Assembly (NCBI RefSeq): GCF_007988885.1
Contig: NZ_BJUZ01000001.1
Location: forward strand, 1,364,001 to 1,428,000
DNA from: Gluconobacter wancherniae NBRC 103581
GTDB lineage: Bacteria > Pseudomonadota > Alphaproteobacteria > Acetobacterales > Acetobacteraceae
Direction: 5' to 3'
DNA: 64,000 nucleotides
Position 1 is the stretch's first letter; every line of letters begins with the position of its first letter. The position numbers and the translations under genes are program-made. Below the pieces are notes generated by a model, which worked only from the letters and a program-made list of their open reading frames with translations, did not search any database and was not told the DNA's origin. This document shows positions 17,608-27,718 of this stretch, in pieces.

Positions 17608-19002
17608 TTAAAAACGTTTGGGCAGTTGGGCGCCTTGCACACTACTGACAAGCGCTGATGCGTAACATCTGACTATATGTCCCTTGGAGAGGCGGCATAA
17701 ATCGGAACTATTTTTGTCTCTGCGCTCCTCTTCCACACGCAAGCCAATGGCAACATTGTGGGCTGGAAGCGAAAATAGCTGCCACCTTGGATCATCGCCG
17801 ACAACAGGCAGCACATTTTGCGAAAAGGCGAGTTCGGATGCTAATGCATAGTCCCGCACCACAAGAGCGCTCGCCCCCTGCTCGGTAGCCCGCACGGCGA
17901 GGGAATGAGCGAACTCCTGCCATCCCGCAGTCTGCCGTAGAATTGGGTCCTGATGCGCCGTTAGGGGCACAGGAGAAAAAGCTGCCTGCACCGTCACGCC
18001 CAGCGTAAGCGCAAATCCACTGACAACTGCAGTACGAATGCGCCAGTTCGTTCCAGCTGCGGCAAGAGCAAGAACAGGATAGATCACAGCTGGCCAGTTT
18101 GCCTGAACCCGATCACCGAGCGCATGAATGAAAAAGACGCACGCCGGGAGAAAAATGAGCCATGCCAACAAGTTTTCCCGGCGTAAAGTGCGATACGCAC
18201 CGTATACAAATATCACGAAAATTATGGGCGTAGCCAAGCCAACCTGCCCACCCAATAGCTCACCCAAAAACTGGAGCGCCCTTGCAGGGTGCCAGTCCCC
18301 GTTACGTTCTCCCTGTTTTATAAAGCTTGCCCAGTGATGAGTAGCGTTCCAGTAAATTACCGGAGACATAACCATCATAAGCACGGGGATAGCCCCCCAT
18401 GGCCCTAACTGACGCCACAGTCTACGGCGGTCCGTAAGAACAAAGCCGCCGATACCAATCCCAATCAGTGCAGCCGTATATTTCGCATCAAATGCCAGCC
18501 CGAGCATTGCCCCGGTAATCGCCCACCATACCCGAGACAATCCCACTTCGGACGCGGTCAATGCACGGCTCAGGGCGTAGAGGGTCAAGCTTATGAAAAA
18601 TAATAGGGGCGTGTCTGGCGTCATGGTGGCAGCGCCGAGCCCGAGCATCAAAGTGGCATTCAGAAGGAGAACTGCCCTCTCCCCCACCAATATATAGCGT
18701 CCAGGGGTTATGAGGTTGGTCGCCGCTTTGTAGAGAATGCAGGATCCCAAAAAAGCTGAAATAGGCCCTAGTAGCCTTACACCGAAGGGATTTTCACCCG
18801 CAATGAAAGTCCCAACACGTATCCAAAGCGCGACCATGAACGGGTGATCGAGATACCCACCCTCAATATGACGGGACCACACCCAATAATATGCTTCGTC
18901 GGGCGTCAGGGGCATACAGGCCGCAAGCACGAGCCTTACGGCCGTAACCACAAAAAGTAAAAGCCAGAGCCTGCACCCCAACCCACCCTGATCCCTGCTC
19001 AT
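17608..19002 (-). CDS. GT39/ArnT-like membrane glycosyltransferase
   Basis: A polytopic inner-membrane enzyme of about 464 residues with ten or more helices. Near the N-terminus PLTPDEAYYWVWSRHIEGGYLDHP is the GT-C motif (two acidic residues in the first periplasmic loop) found in ArnT and dolichyl-phosphate mannosyltransferases. It should move a sugar from undecaprenyl phosphate to a lipid or protein acceptor. The ATG at 19002 overlaps the stop of the preceding GT2 gene (ATGA), so the pair probably makes and uses the same polyprenyl-phosphate sugar. The acceptor is unknown. Confidence 0.85.
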   Translation of the reverse strand: MSRDQGGLGCRLWLLLFVVTAVRLVLAACMPLTPDEAYYWVWSRHIEGGYLDHPFMVALWIRVGTFIAGENPFGVRLLGPISAFLGSCILYKAATNLITPGRYILVGERAVLLLNATLMLGLGAATMTPDTPLLFFISLTLYALSRALTASEVGLSRVWWAITGAMLGLAFDAKYTAALIGIGIGGFVLTDRRRLWRQLGPWGAIPVLMMVMSPVIYWNATHHWASFIKQGERNGDWHPARALQFLGELLGGQVGLATPIIFVIFVYGAYRTLRRENLLAWLIFLPACVFFIHALGDRVQANWPAVIYPVLALAAAGTNWRIRTAVVSGFALTLGVTVQAAFSPVPLTAHQDPILRQTAGWQEFAHSLAVRATEQGASALVVRDYALASELAFSQNVLPVVGDDPRWQLFSLPAHNVAIGLRVEEERRDKNSSDLCRLSKGHIVRCYASALVSSVQGAQLPKRF

Positions 19003-20123
19003 CTCCAGACCAGTGTGGATGCAATCGCGTAATTCCAGACCACACCAATTACCGCGCCAGCGGCAGAAGAGCGGTCCCAATGTCCATGAGCTGGACTGTT
19101 ACCCGCAAAAATCATGTGCGCAACGCCGATATTTGCAAATGCACCAATGGAACAGGCGATTACAAAAATGCAGAGACCACCGTACAGGCGCGCCCCCTTG
19201 AGGCGTCGATCATAATATGTGAAGCGGTTGTTGAGCCAAAAATTGACCAAAATAGCAACCATGGTCCCAAATAGCTGCGCCAATGAAAAGCGCATGCCAA
19301 GCCAGTGAGCAACATTCATGGCCGCAACGTTTACAAAAACACCAATAAGGCCAACGATTGCAAAAGCCATGAACCGGGTTGGCAGATAACCTTTGGTCAG
19401 CTTGTCGAGCACCATTGTCGCAAACTGGATCAACACGATCGCATCGAGCTTGCTCTCGCCAGCGACGCGGGAACGAAAGACCGCCGGAACCTCAATAATT
19501 TTCAGTTCCCTGGGAGCAGACATCACCAAATCCAAAAGAATCTTGAAGCCTGTTCCTGATAGCCGAGGAAGAATCTGTTCAAAAAGCGGGCGCCGGATTG
19601 CGAAAAAGCCGCTCATCGGATCGGCAAGTTTGTGATGCATGACAAACTGCGAGGCACGGATACCGGTCTCTGACAAAAAGTGCCGCCACTTCCCTGCCAG
19701 CCCGGAGCTATCGCCGCCCTCAACGTGTCGACTTGCGACTGCCATATCACCACCCGACCTCAGAAAGTCGAGCATCGGCCCCAATGCTGCTTCGTCATGC
19801 TGGAGATCTCCATCCATAACGGCCACGAAAGGCGCGCTGGACGAAAGAAACCCCTCTATTACCGCAGAGGAGAGGCCTCTGCGCCCGACCCTGCGTATGA
19901 CACGAACCCTTGGATCCTGCCGCGCAATCTCCCGGGCCTGGTCGGCGGTGCCATCGGGTGAATTGTCATCAACAAAGATGGCTTCCCACCGACACAATCC
20001 ACTCAACGCCCCATCAAGCGCATGAACCAGAGGAACAACGTTAAGTGCCTCATTGTAGCATGGGACGACGATACTCAATTCCGCCGGCAGGGAAATAAGC
20101 GTCTCAGAAGCGAGGGCCGTCAT
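18999..20123 (-). CDS. Polyprenyl-phosphate glycosyltransferase (GT2 plus GtrA domain)
   Basis: A 374-residue fusion. The N-terminal GT-A domain (LSIVVPCYNEALNVVPLV, then FVDDNSPDGTAD and MDGDLQHD) resembles dolichol-phosphate mannose synthase, which charges a polyprenyl phosphate. The C-terminal 120 residues are a GtrA-like four-helix membrane domain (RFMAFAIVGLIGVFVNVAAM to AVIGVVWNYAIASTLVW). It overlaps the following GT39 gene by 4 bp. Together they form a lipid-linked sugar pathway, possibly for envelope or flagellar modification given the adjacent mot genes, although that link is inferred. Confidence 0.88.
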   Translation of the reverse strand: MTALASETLISLPAELSIVVPCYNEALNVVPLVHALDGALSGLCRWEAIFVDDNSPDGTADQAREIARQDPRVRVIRRVGRRGLSSAVIEGFLSSSAPFVAVMDGDLQHDEAALGPMLDFLRSGGDMAVASRHVEGGDSSGLAGKWRHFLSETGIRASQFVMHHKLADPMSGFFAIRRPLFEQILPRLSGTGFKILLDLVMSAPRELKIIEVPAVFRSRVAGESKLDAIVLIQFATMVLDKLTKGYLPTRFMAFAIVGLIGVFVNVAAMNVAHWLGMRFSLAQLFGTMVAILVNFWLNNRFTYYDRRLKGARLYGGLCIFVIACSIGAFANIGVAHMIFAGNSPAHGHWDRSSAAGAVIGVVWNYAIASTLVWR

Positions 20124-20140
20124 GGGCTTGCCTTCCAGCC

Positions 20141-20623
20141 TTAGATCGGAACTCCAGCGAGATCACGACTTGTGTGGATAGTCTGCAGGGTCTGTACCCG
20201 TACAACATTGACGCTTTCAGTCAGGCGCCGCGTCAGCACATTCTGATGAGAGGCATCGCGCGCGACAAGACGCACCAGAAAATCTCCGCCACCCCGTATC
20301 ATGTGACATTCACGCGTCTCGGGCCACGCGCCTACCTGAGCTTCAAAAGCTTCCAGCACACTCCCCTTCTGACTATCGAGGCCGATAAGGGCATAAAAAT
20401 TGAGAGACCATCCCAGAAGATCCGCATCAACTTCGGCATGGTAGCCTTTGATGATCCCATGCTCTTCAAGACGGCGAACACGTCTGAGACAAGGGGGCGC
20501 AGAAATGCCAGTTCTGCGAGCCAGCTCAACGTTGGTCATTCGACCGTCAGCCTGCAGCTCAGCAATGATCTGCCGGTCAATGGCATCTAGTTCAATCGGT
20601 GTGGTGGGTGTGGGAGCATTCAT
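20141..20623 (-). CDS. Lrp/AsnC-family regulator
   Basis: A 160-residue amino-acid-responsive regulator. The N-terminal HTH (LDAIDRQIIAELQADGRMTNVELARRTGISAPPCLRRVRRLEEHGIIKGY) is a textbook Lrp sequence, and the C-terminal RAM domain with GGGDFLVRLVARD binds effectors. The start at 20623 (MNAPTPTTPIE) is chosen over 20731, which would overlap trxB. It is divergent from trxB with a short shared region, so regulation of trxB is possible but not shown. Confidence 0.9.
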   Translation of the reverse strand: MNAPTPTTPIELDAIDRQIIAELQADGRMTNVELARRTGISAPPCLRRVRRLEEHGIIKGYHAEVDADLLGWSLNFYALIGLDSQKGSVLEAFEAQVGAWPETRECHMIRGGGDFLVRLVARDASHQNVLTRRLTESVNVVRVQTLQTIHTSRDLAGVPI

Positions 20624-20720
20624 TTCATACAGTGATATATTGCAGGAGAATGCTTCCGCAAAGATGGCGTCTGCGCCTGAAGGCTCTATATGAGAAAGAA
20701 AACACCGACGAGGAACCTTC

Positions 20721-21695
20721 ATGCCCGACATCCATCACACTGACCTACTGGTCGTGGGCGCCGGCCCTGCAGGCTACACTGCGGCAATCTACGCGGCCCG
20801 TGCAAGCATGAAACCCATCCTGGTGACAGGCTTGCAACCGGGCGGCCAGTTGACCATTACCACCGAAATCGAGAACTTTCCCGGCTTTGCAGCGCCTGTT
20901 CAGGGCCCTTGGCTAATGGAACAGATGCGCGAACAGGCCGAGCATGTCGGCACCCGTATTATCTATGATCTGATCACCGAGGCTTCCCTCAGAGACGGTC
21001 AGGATAGTGAAGGATATTTTCATCTTCGCGGAGATTCCGGAGATGAATTTCTGGCAAAAACAGTCGTGATCGCCACAGGAGCCCAGGCAAAATGGCTTGG
21101 TCTCGATTCGGAGAGACGCCTTCAGGGCGGCGGTGTGTCCGCCTGCGCAACCTGTGACGGCTTTTTTTATCGCGGCAAAACCGTTGCCGTTATTGGTGGT
21201 GGAAACACTGCTGTCGAAGAAGCTCTCTACCTCACTCATCACGCAGATCGGGTACACCTTATCCATCGACGCGATACCCTTCGTGCAGAACGCATTCTGC
21301 AGGATCGACTTTTCGCACACCCGAAAATCGAAATTCACTGGAACCGGGCTGTCGAGGAAATTCTAGGCAGCGGAACACCGGAGGTTGTTAGCGGAATTAA
21401 GATCCGCAACACCGAAAATTCCGCCGAAGAGGAGCTGAAGGTTGACGGCGTTTTCGTCGCTATCGGGCATCATCCCAATACTGGCCCCTTCCGCAATCAG
21501 GTAGAGTGCGATGATGAAGGCTATATCCTGACTGAAACAGGAGGCACACAAACCTCCATCCCCGGCGTATTTGCCGCAGGTGACATTCAGGACAAGATTT
21601 TCCGACAAGCAGTGACTGCAGCCGGAACAGGCTGTATGGCAGCTTTGGAAGCCGAACGTTATCTGGCCGGTATCCCAACACTAACAGAAACTTGA
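20721..21695 (+). CDS. trxB: Thioredoxin reductase
   Basis: FAD enzyme that passes electrons from NADPH to thioredoxin. The 324-residue product has the FAD-binding VVGAGPAGYTAAIYAARA, the redox pair ACATCDGFF, the NADPH site VIGGGNTAVEEALYL and the C-terminal FAD motif GVFAAGDIQDK. Length and order match bacterial TrxB. A LysR gene follows in the same direction. Confidence 0.96.
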   Translation: MPDIHHTDLLVVGAGPAGYTAAIYAARASMKPILVTGLQPGGQLTITTEIENFPGFAAPVQGPWLMEQMREQAEHVGTRIIYDLITEASLRDGQDSEGYFHLRGDSGDEFLAKTVVIATGAQAKWLGLDSERRLQGGGVSACATCDGFFYRGKTVAVIGGGNTAVEEALYLTHHADRVHLIHRRDTLRAERILQDRLFAHPKIEIHWNRAVEEILGSGTPEVVSGIKIRNTENSAEEELKVDGVFVAIGHHPNTGPFRNQVECDDEGYILTETGGTQTSIPGVFAAGDIQDKIFRQAVTAAGTGCMAALEAERYLAGIPTLTET

Positions 21696-21813
21696 CCATC
21701 AGTTCTGATTGAGACAGTTTCGTTTTTACAACAATATAACAGGCACAGAAGCGCCGGGTGACATGGCCAAGAACGACGATGATCGCCGAACCACAGAACG
21801 CGGAGATCATAAA

Positions 21814-22707
21814 ATGGACTGGGACAAACTGCGGATTTTCCATGCAGTTGCAGAAGCGGGATCATTCACGCACGCCGGCGACAGGCTGAGCCTCAGCCAA
21901 TCCGCAGTCTCACGCCAGATTTCCGCACTCGAAGAAGTTCTCCGTGTTCCGCTGTTTCATCGTCACGCCAGAGGCCTGATCCTCACGGAACAGGGTGAAG
22001 TCCTGAACCGCACCGTCAGGGAAGTCTTCTCCAAACTTGCCCTGACACAGGCTTTCCTGAGTGAGAGCAAAGAGCGCGCCGCAGGAAAAATCAAGATTAC
22101 CACGACGACAGGGTTTGGCCTTTCCTGGCTATCCCCTCGCCTTCATCGCTTTCTTGAAATGCACCCTGACATTGAAGTCACGTTACTCCTAGAAGATGCC
22201 GATCTTGATCTGGGCATGCGTGAGGCGGACGTCGCGATCCGTCTGCATCCGCCAACCCAACCGGATTTGGTCCAACGCCATCTCGCAAATTTCCCGATGC
22301 CAATTTATGCCAGCCCGGAATATCTGGAGCGCTACGGTACACCAAAGACAATCAAGGAACTTGCCGATCACCAGATCATCGGATTTGCTGGATGGCACCT
22401 TCCGCTCCCAAACGTGAACTGGCTTCTTGACCTTCTTCGTCAGGAAGGCCTCGCCCATCGCGGCGGCAGGTTGGCCATCAACAACATTTCCGCAGTTGCT
22501 ACAGCGATAGCCGCTGGAACAGGTATCGGTTCTCTTCCCCTTTATGCAGCAAGCGCACACCCGAATCTTGTGCGAATACTGCCGGAACAAAACCTCCCGC
22601 TGGTGGAAGCATATTTCGTATATCCCGAGGAATTAAGGACCTCAAAGCGAATAGCTGTTTTCCGGGATTTTCTTCTGACTGAAATCAGCAACCTCAAAAA
22701 TCACTAA
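21814..22707 (+). CDS. LysR-family transcriptional regulator
   Basis: A 297-residue LysR protein: N-terminal HTH (FHAVAEAGSFTHAGDRLSLSQSAVSRQISALEE) followed by a substrate-binding region. The ATG at 21814 (MDWDKLRIF) has GGAG 8 bp upstream, so the longer frame from 21709 is rejected. The effector is unknown. A hairpin with 8-bp arms follows the stop. Confidence 0.9.
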   Translation: MDWDKLRIFHAVAEAGSFTHAGDRLSLSQSAVSRQISALEEVLRVPLFHRHARGLILTEQGEVLNRTVREVFSKLALTQAFLSESKERAAGKIKITTTTGFGLSWLSPRLHRFLEMHPDIEVTLLLEDADLDLGMREADVAIRLHPPTQPDLVQRHLANFPMPIYASPEYLERYGTPKTIKELADHQIIGFAGWHLPLPNVNWLLDLLRQEGLAHRGGRLAINNISAVATAIAAGTGIGSLPLYAASAHPNLVRILPEQNLPLVEAYFVYPEELRTSKRIAVFRDFLLTEISNLKNH

Positions 22708-22720
22708 TCCAGATTATCAC

Positions 22721-22747
22721 GGAAGCCCGCATGCTGGATGGGCTTCC
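22721..22747 (+). terminator. Possible terminator after the LysR gene
   Basis: GGAAGCCC and GGGCTTCC arms around an 11-nt loop, 14 bp after the stop codon. No clear T-run follows, so it may be weak or rho-assisted. Confidence 0.45.
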
Positions 22748-22961
22748 ATAGAATTTGGGAGTCTCAGCCTCAGGAATAAAGACAAACCATTACGATCAAT
22801 CAATATTACAGACCACTAAACGCCTTGCCAATTTCAGCATTATTTCTTTTTGAGAAAAAATATTTGATACCCAAAAATAACTTCAAAATCACACGCGAAC
22901 TTAATCCGAAATACTCATAGAGTTACTTTAAATATTTCTCTCAAATTTTCTGATTCTGAGA

Positions 22962-23267
22962 TCAACCTAACTTACCATTATGGGCAGCGTTCTGGTTAAC
23001 GCGCTCTCGAAGTTCTTTACCAACCTTAAAAGATGGAACGGACTTTTCGTCCACATCGACGGCTTTGCCCGTCCTCGGATTACGCCCCACGCGAGCATCA
23101 CGCTTTTTGGCAGCAAAAGCACCAAACCCGCGCAACTCTACACGATCTCCCCTTGTCAGAGCAGCAGCGATTTCATCGAAGATTGTCTCGACGATAAGCT
23201 CGACATCACGTGCAGGAAGGTGAGGATGTAGCAGCGCCAGTTCTGCAATCAGTTCCGATCTCGTCAT
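22962..23267 (-). CDS. ihfB: Integration host factor subunit beta
   Basis: Partner of IhfA. The 101-residue protein starts [17 protein letters not shown] and has the DNA-arm core [48 protein letters not shown]. The family's RxGRNPRTG is intact. It follows sppA on the same strand. The frame extends to 23333, but the conserved N-terminus fixes the start at 23267. The region on its 3' side to the LysR gene is AT-rich and empty. Confidence 0.92.
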   Translation of the reverse strand: MTRSELIAELALLHPHLPARDVELIVETIFDEIAAALTRGDRVELRGFGAFAAKKRDARVGRNPRTGKAVDVDEKSVPSFKVGKELRERVNQNAAHNGKLG

Positions 23268-23301
23268 TTCAGAAGAAGTCCCGGTTGCAGCTAAAGATAA
23301 T

Positions 23302-24261
23302 TCAAAGTTGCAGGATCGCAACGGGACCGTCAAGCCACAGACTTGCTGCCCGCTCCTTCAAAAAAAACTCAGCCTGAGTGCCAATCATCCACTCCAACAT
23401 AGCGGAACGTCGGCGACCGAAAAGATTTTCATACCAATGTTGATCATGAGCCGGCAGAAGAGCCGCAACAGGATAATCAGAGCTCACATGAAGCCTGTTA
23501 TCCAGCCAACGCCTCGCAACGTTTTCATCTCCCAACTCATCAACCAGATTCAATGCAATCGCCTGATGCCCTGTATACGCACGGCCATCCGCAAGTTCTC
23601 GAACTTTCTCTACGGGCATATGGCGACCATTCGCCACCATTTGCACGAACTGACCAAAAAGATCATCAACCAGCCCCTGCAACATTGCCCGCCCCTCAGG
23701 CGTAAGGGCGCTCGTCGGGTCTGTCTGATCCTTCATTTTTCCAGAAGTTATGGCATCCATAGCCACACCCCATCTGGAGAGGAGCCCAGAAACATCCGCG
23801 CGCTGCATGATAACACCGATGGAGCCTGTCAGCGTAGATGGCCGTGCAACTAAATGCTGAGCGGGAACAGAGAGCATATAGGCGGCAGAAGCCCCCATAT
23901 CCCCCATCGAAACCACAACCGGCTTCACCGCCGCAAAATTCGCTATGGCATCGTGAAGGCGCTCGCCCCCCGTAACACCACCACCTGGGCTATCAACCAC
24001 AAGCAGAAGCCCCGTCACGGAAGGCGACTTCTGAGCTTTTGCCAAAGCATCGGTAACGCGCGAGACATCGTTTTTGATGACTCCACGTATAACGAGCCGC
24101 GCAATATGAGGCTTAGTACTCGCTATAGTGGATCTGGAGCTAAAATGCTTTGTCGATACAATGCAAGAAAAGACAAAACAAAAGATCGCTGCAATGCGCC
24201 AGTAAAGAAGCCGACGACCGTTCAACAAACGGATTACCGGAGAATCGGTATCAGGCCCCAC
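23302..24261 (-). CDS. sppA: Signal peptide peptidase SppA (S49 family)
   Basis: Inner-membrane serine protease that degrades cleaved signal peptides. It has one N-terminal transmembrane segment ([15 protein letters not shown]) and an S49 domain. The nucleophile Ser lies in [12 protein letters not shown] and the general-base Lys in the SGKMKD stretch; [10 protein letters not shown] and DSPGGGV are also conserved. About 319 residues matches single-domain alphaproteobacterial SppA. The start is a GTG. ihfB follows, an arrangement also found in other alphaproteobacteria. Confidence 0.9.
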   Translation of the reverse strand: MGPDTDSPVIRLLNGRRLLYWRIAAIFCFVFSCIVSTKHFSSRSTIASTKPHIARLVIRGVIKNDVSRVTDALAKAQKSPSVTGLLLVVDSPGGGVTGGERLHDAIANFAAVKPVVVSMGDMGASAAYMLSVPAQHLVARPSTLTGSIGVIMQRADVSGLLSRWGVAMDAITSGKMKDQTDPTSALTPEGRAMLQGLVDDLFGQFVQMVANGRHMPVEKVRELADGRAYTGHQAIALNLVDELGDENVARRWLDNRLHVSSDYPVAALLPAHDQHWYENLFGRRRSAMLEWMIGTQAEFFLKERAASLWLDGPVAILQL

Positions 24262-24339
24262 GCAACCACCTTTTTGAAATCACTAATTACTCTTTCCCGA
24301 ACCGAGTATCAGGAAAGAGCAAATAATTATTTTTAGAAC

Positions 24340-24816
24340 TTAGCTCTTGGTACGACCGCGACGAGGACGGGCTTCTACATCGTTATCTGAGCTGACAGCA
24401 TCTGAGGTCGCACTAATTTTACGACCAAGACCAATTTCACGCGCCAGCGCAGATCTACGCTCTGCATAACTTGGAGCAACGAGCGGATAATCGGAAGGTA
24501 GCCCCCAGCGTTCACGATACTGCTCAGGAGACATGCCGTAAGCACTCTGAAGATGTCTTTTGAGCATCTTCAGCTTCTTACCGTCTTCAAGGCAAACAAT
24601 ATAATCAGGGAATACTGATTTTTTGATGGGCACAGCTGGTTGAAGTTTCTCAGGCTGAGGAGCTTCAACCTGAACACCCGCCCCGGCAAGCGCATCGTAA
24701 ACCTGGCGAATAAGACCAGGAAGAGACCCAGCGTCCAAGGACCCCTTAGAAGCCTGAGCTGCTACGATCTGAGCCGTCAGCTCCAGAAGGCTGGTATTAC
24801 CCTCGCTCTCGGACAT
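24340..24816 (-). CDS. MucR/Ros-type zinc-finger regulator
   Basis: A 158-residue global regulator of the MucR family, H-NS-like proteins that bind AT-rich DNA and control surface polysaccharide, motility and cell-cycle genes in alphaproteobacteria. The conserved C-terminal domain is DYIVCLEDGKKLKMLKRHLQ, then GMSPEQYRERWGLP and YPLVAPSYAERRSALA. Only one Cys of the zinc site is present in the CLED part, a variant found in this family. I use the ATG at 24816 (MSESEGN). An AT-rich region upstream suggests autoregulation. Confidence 0.9.
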   Translation of the reverse strand: MSESEGNTSLLELTAQIVAAQASKGSLDAGSLPGLIRQVYDALAGAGVQVEAPQPEKLQPAVPIKKSVFPDYIVCLEDGKKLKMLKRHLQSAYGMSPEQYRERWGLPSDYPLVAPSYAERRSALAREIGLGRKISATSDAVSSDNDVEARPRRGRTKS

Positions 24817-25279
24817 ATTCGTATACCTTTTCAAATCAGATTCAGCGATAACATAGCGCTTTCCACTGACCACACAATACTGTCCATAAACAAATACTTC
24901 AATACCCAATCAGTAAGCACTGACATGCGATGACAAAGGTAACATTTTATAACGTCTACAATTGCATTAATTTTACCCCACGGTATTCACCTTACCCCGT
25001 GAGAAAAATTCACATGAATGCTAAATTTTTTCAAAAAATTATTAAATATTCACTAAAATAAATTATTCATGATATATATATCATAGTGATATTTATATAT
25101 TTTATTTAAATGACATTTAATCAGTAACGTTTATAAATCAAAAAAGGCAAAACGATACTTTTAAAAATATAGAGAAGCGCCGATAAGGACATTAAAGACA
25201 CTTCCGAGTGGGAAATTTTTAAAAGGCACTTGGATAGTCAATTCTGCCCTCGCCCCGAAGCACTGTTTGTGCCTAATAG
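24817..25279. other. AT-rich intergenic region between mucR and the FUSC gene
   Basis: About 460 bp with no supported gene, containing long A/T-rich runs near 25020-25180. Divergent promoters for the MucR-type regulator and the FUSC gene must lie here. Its composition suits MucR binding, which is inferred. Confidence 0.5.
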
Positions 25280-27541
25280 ATGTCTGCAATGAGTGGTAGC
25301 AGCACGATTAATGGCGCTTCATCTGCGCCCTCCCCCAACTCGAAACCGCCAAAGGTTTCCAGCTGGAGAACCGCATTCAGCAGAACTCGCCAAAAGCCAT
25401 TCCTGTGGTGGATTTATTCACCGTCTCCTTCCAGCGTTACTTTTGCCCTAAGAAGCACGATTGCTGCGTGCCTCTCCTTGGGCATTGCGTTCTGGATGGA
25501 ACTGGACAGCCCAGCATGGGCTCCCATGACAGTCTGGGCCGTGGCACAAACAACCCGGGGCGAAAGTCAGTCAAAGGCCCGCTGGCGCATCATTGGGACT
25601 ATCATCGGTGCGATCGCAGCAATTGCGTTCATGGCACTTGCACCACAGGCGCCATGGATGTTTTTTCCGCTAATCGCGATATGGATCGGTCTTTGCAGCG
25701 GATTCGCGACATTCGTCAGCAACTTTCGCTCTTATGCCCTTGTTCTTGCAGGATATACTTGCTCCATCATCTGTATGGATGCAGCGTCCAATCCTAATGA
25801 TATTTTCTTCGTCGCCGTCTCCAGAAGCACATATATTGTTTTAGGCGTGCTGTGCGAAGCGTTGATGGGATTCATCTTTGCAACAAGCCAGGAACGTCAG
25901 GCACGCGCGCAAATGCGCGATAAACTAGAGTCGGCATTGATCCTTGTTTCGCGCACCCTGAAAAGCATTCTTGGTGCCGAACGAGGAGCACTGACGGCAG
26001 CACGGAACCAATTCGGGACCATTCTAACGATCAATGATCAAATCGAGTTTGCCGAAGTCGAAATGGGCCCACACGGCCATGAAGGTGACCACGCTCGTGC
26101 AGCGTTAGCGGCTGTCTCCATTCTGCTCTCCCGTGGCTTTGGCATGGCCACACGCCTACAACTTCTGAGCCATGATCATCCCGCTTTTGAACAGGTAGCA
26201 GAAGAAATCCTGCTCTTTTTAAAGTATTTTCCCGATAGACTTCCTCTATCTACAGAGGTCCCAGATCTACTCGCAGAACTGCAGCATCTGCGGGACCTAT
26301 GCCGACAATATGCAGCGCCCCATCGCCACGACGATATTCTCACAAGCCTTGAGCCCGTTCCAGAATTAGAGCCATTTGAACTTGCTTCAGAACAAGGCGC
26401 TTACGCTCCGAATCTCGATGAGCGTGTTCTTTTCGTTTCTCTGGGCGAGCTCCTCGGCGACATGGAACTGGCAATCGTCGAATACGAAGCAAGCACACAT
26501 ATTATCCGCGGTGACCATTTCCATTTCCAGAGACAAGGTCATCGCGACACCAGGGAAGCCATACATAACGGTATTCGTGGCGCCTGCGTCGTGATGATCA
26601 CTGCGCTGATCTATGAAGTTACTGCATGGCCTAACGGGCTAGGCTTCATAGCAATCACGACGCTTGTCTGTGGACTATTCGCCACCAAAGAAAATCCGGT
26701 TCTGGGCACGACGGAATTTCTCAAGGGAGCCTTGGCAGCCTACGCGATGGCGTGGCTTCTCGTGTTTGTTCTAATGCCCAAAGTGACAACCTACGAAACG
26801 TTATTTCTTTTCCTTGGACCCGCAATGTTTCTTGGCGGCTTGGCAAAAGGTAATCCTGCAACTGCTGGTGGATCAGCAGCTTACGGCTTGCTCCTACCTG
26901 CAATGCTTGGACTTCATAACCATAGCATCATGAACGAGATGGCATTTTACAACGGGAACATGGCAACCGTTCTCGCTGTTTGCATCAGTGTCATGGTCTT
27001 TCGAGCAGTATTGCCCTTCAGCAGCAGCGCTGAGCGATTTAGATTACGCCGCGTAATGCTGAGCGAACTGCGCGGCCTGGCTCAACCCTCTCATAAACCT
27101 GAAATCAGTGCATGGGTTGGGAGAAACACGGATCGCTTTGCACGCCTCATCCGGCACGCGGGCCCTACCCCGCTCCCACTCATCGAAGCGTGCATTCAAG
27201 GGACACTTGCGACACTGACACTTGGACTGAACGTCATCCGCCTCAGAACCCTGATGGATCGGGAGTATCTTCCTGAAAGCGCTCGTCGCCCGATTCAGTT
27301 GGTGCTTCAATACGTTGAGCATTCCACACGCCGCCACGACAAAGCGGCACGCGTAGCAAATGCCGCAGTGCGCCGCCTCCGAGCACTCGATGCACTGGAA
27401 ACAGATCTCATCACACGTCTGGAGATGACGCGCGCAATCACCTATCTCGTCGTGATTGCTCACACGATGCAGACAAACGCCGATTTTTTGGATGCCGATA
27501 AACCATTTACAGGCGAACACAGCCAGTTAGCGAAAAACTAA
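25280..27541 (+). CDS. FUSC-family membrane protein (AaeB-like exporter)
   Basis: A 753-residue inner-membrane protein of the fusaric acid resistance (FUSC) family. It has two six-helix blocks (about residues 60-190 and 415-560), each followed by a long soluble region, the usual FUSC design for export of aromatic acids. The N-terminal block shows LRSTIAACLSLGIAFWMELDSPAWAPMTVWAV. It stands alone, with no membrane-fusion or outer-membrane gene next to it. Its stop at 27541 is the last chromosomal gene before the island. Confidence 0.88.
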   Translation: MSAMSGSSTINGASSAPSPNSKPPKVSSWRTAFSRTRQKPFLWWIYSPSPSSVTFALRSTIAACLSLGIAFWMELDSPAWAPMTVWAVAQTTRGESQSKARWRIIGTIIGAIAAIAFMALAPQAPWMFFPLIAIWIGLCSGFATFVSNFRSYALVLAGYTCSIICMDAASNPNDIFFVAVSRSTYIVLGVLCEALMGFIFATSQERQARAQMRDKLESALILVSRTLKSILGAERGALTAARNQFGTILTINDQIEFAEVEMGPHGHEGDHARAALAAVSILLSRGFGMATRLQLLSHDHPAFEQVAEEILLFLKYFPDRLPLSTEVPDLLAELQHLRDLCRQYAAPHRHDDILTSLEPVPELEPFELASEQGAYAPNLDERVLFVSLGELLGDMELAIVEYEASTHIIRGDHFHFQRQGHRDTREAIHNGIRGACVVMITALIYEVTAWPNGLGFIAITTLVCGLFATKENPVLGTTEFLKGALAAYAMAWLLVFVLMPKVTTYETLFLFLGPAMFLGGLAKGNPATAGGSAAYGLLLPAMLGLHNHSIMNEMAFYNGNMATVLAVCISVMVFRAVLPFSSSAERFRLRRVMLSELRGLAQPSHKPEISAWVGRNTDRFARLIRHAGPTPLPLIEACIQGTLATLTLGLNVIRLRTLMDREYLPESARRPIQLVLQYVEHSTRRHDKAARVANAAVRRLRALDALETDLITRLEMTRAITYLVVIAHTMQTNADFLDADKPFTGEHSQLAKN

Positions 27542-27554
27542 TTTTTCAGCATTT

Positions 27555-27568
27555 TGACGGAGAGGGCG
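27555..27568 (+). other. Candidate attL core (partial tRNA-Ser 3' end)
   Basis: TGACGGAGAGGGCG matches 12 of 14 bases of TGGCGGAGAGGGTG, the 3' end of the tRNA-Ser gene at 44163-44176. It starts 13 bp after the FUSC stop. A remnant copy of the target tRNA end is expected at the far boundary of a tRNA-borne island. The match is short, so this is tentative. Confidence 0.45.
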
Positions 27569-27689
27569 TCCGCCGATGTAGGGCGTCACGGAAAGGCGGA
27601 TCGGCGCAATAACCATTGTTTTTGATGGCTTTACAGAAATTTATGCCCTCCTGAAGAAGCAGATAGACGCATTGAAACCTATCCCGTAA

Positions 27690-27716
27690 GGTGGGACGGA
27701 AGATGGGACTGAAAAG
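27690..27716 (+). other. Left arm-type integrase boxes
   Basis: AAGGTGGGA and AAGATGGGA boxes lie 3-4 bp apart just before the integrase start. The same two boxes recur in the opposite order at 44088-44112 beside the tRNA-Ser. Paired arm-type sites at both ends are what a tyrosine integrase binds. This is inferred from repetition and position. Confidence 0.5.
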
Positions 27717-27718
27717 CC

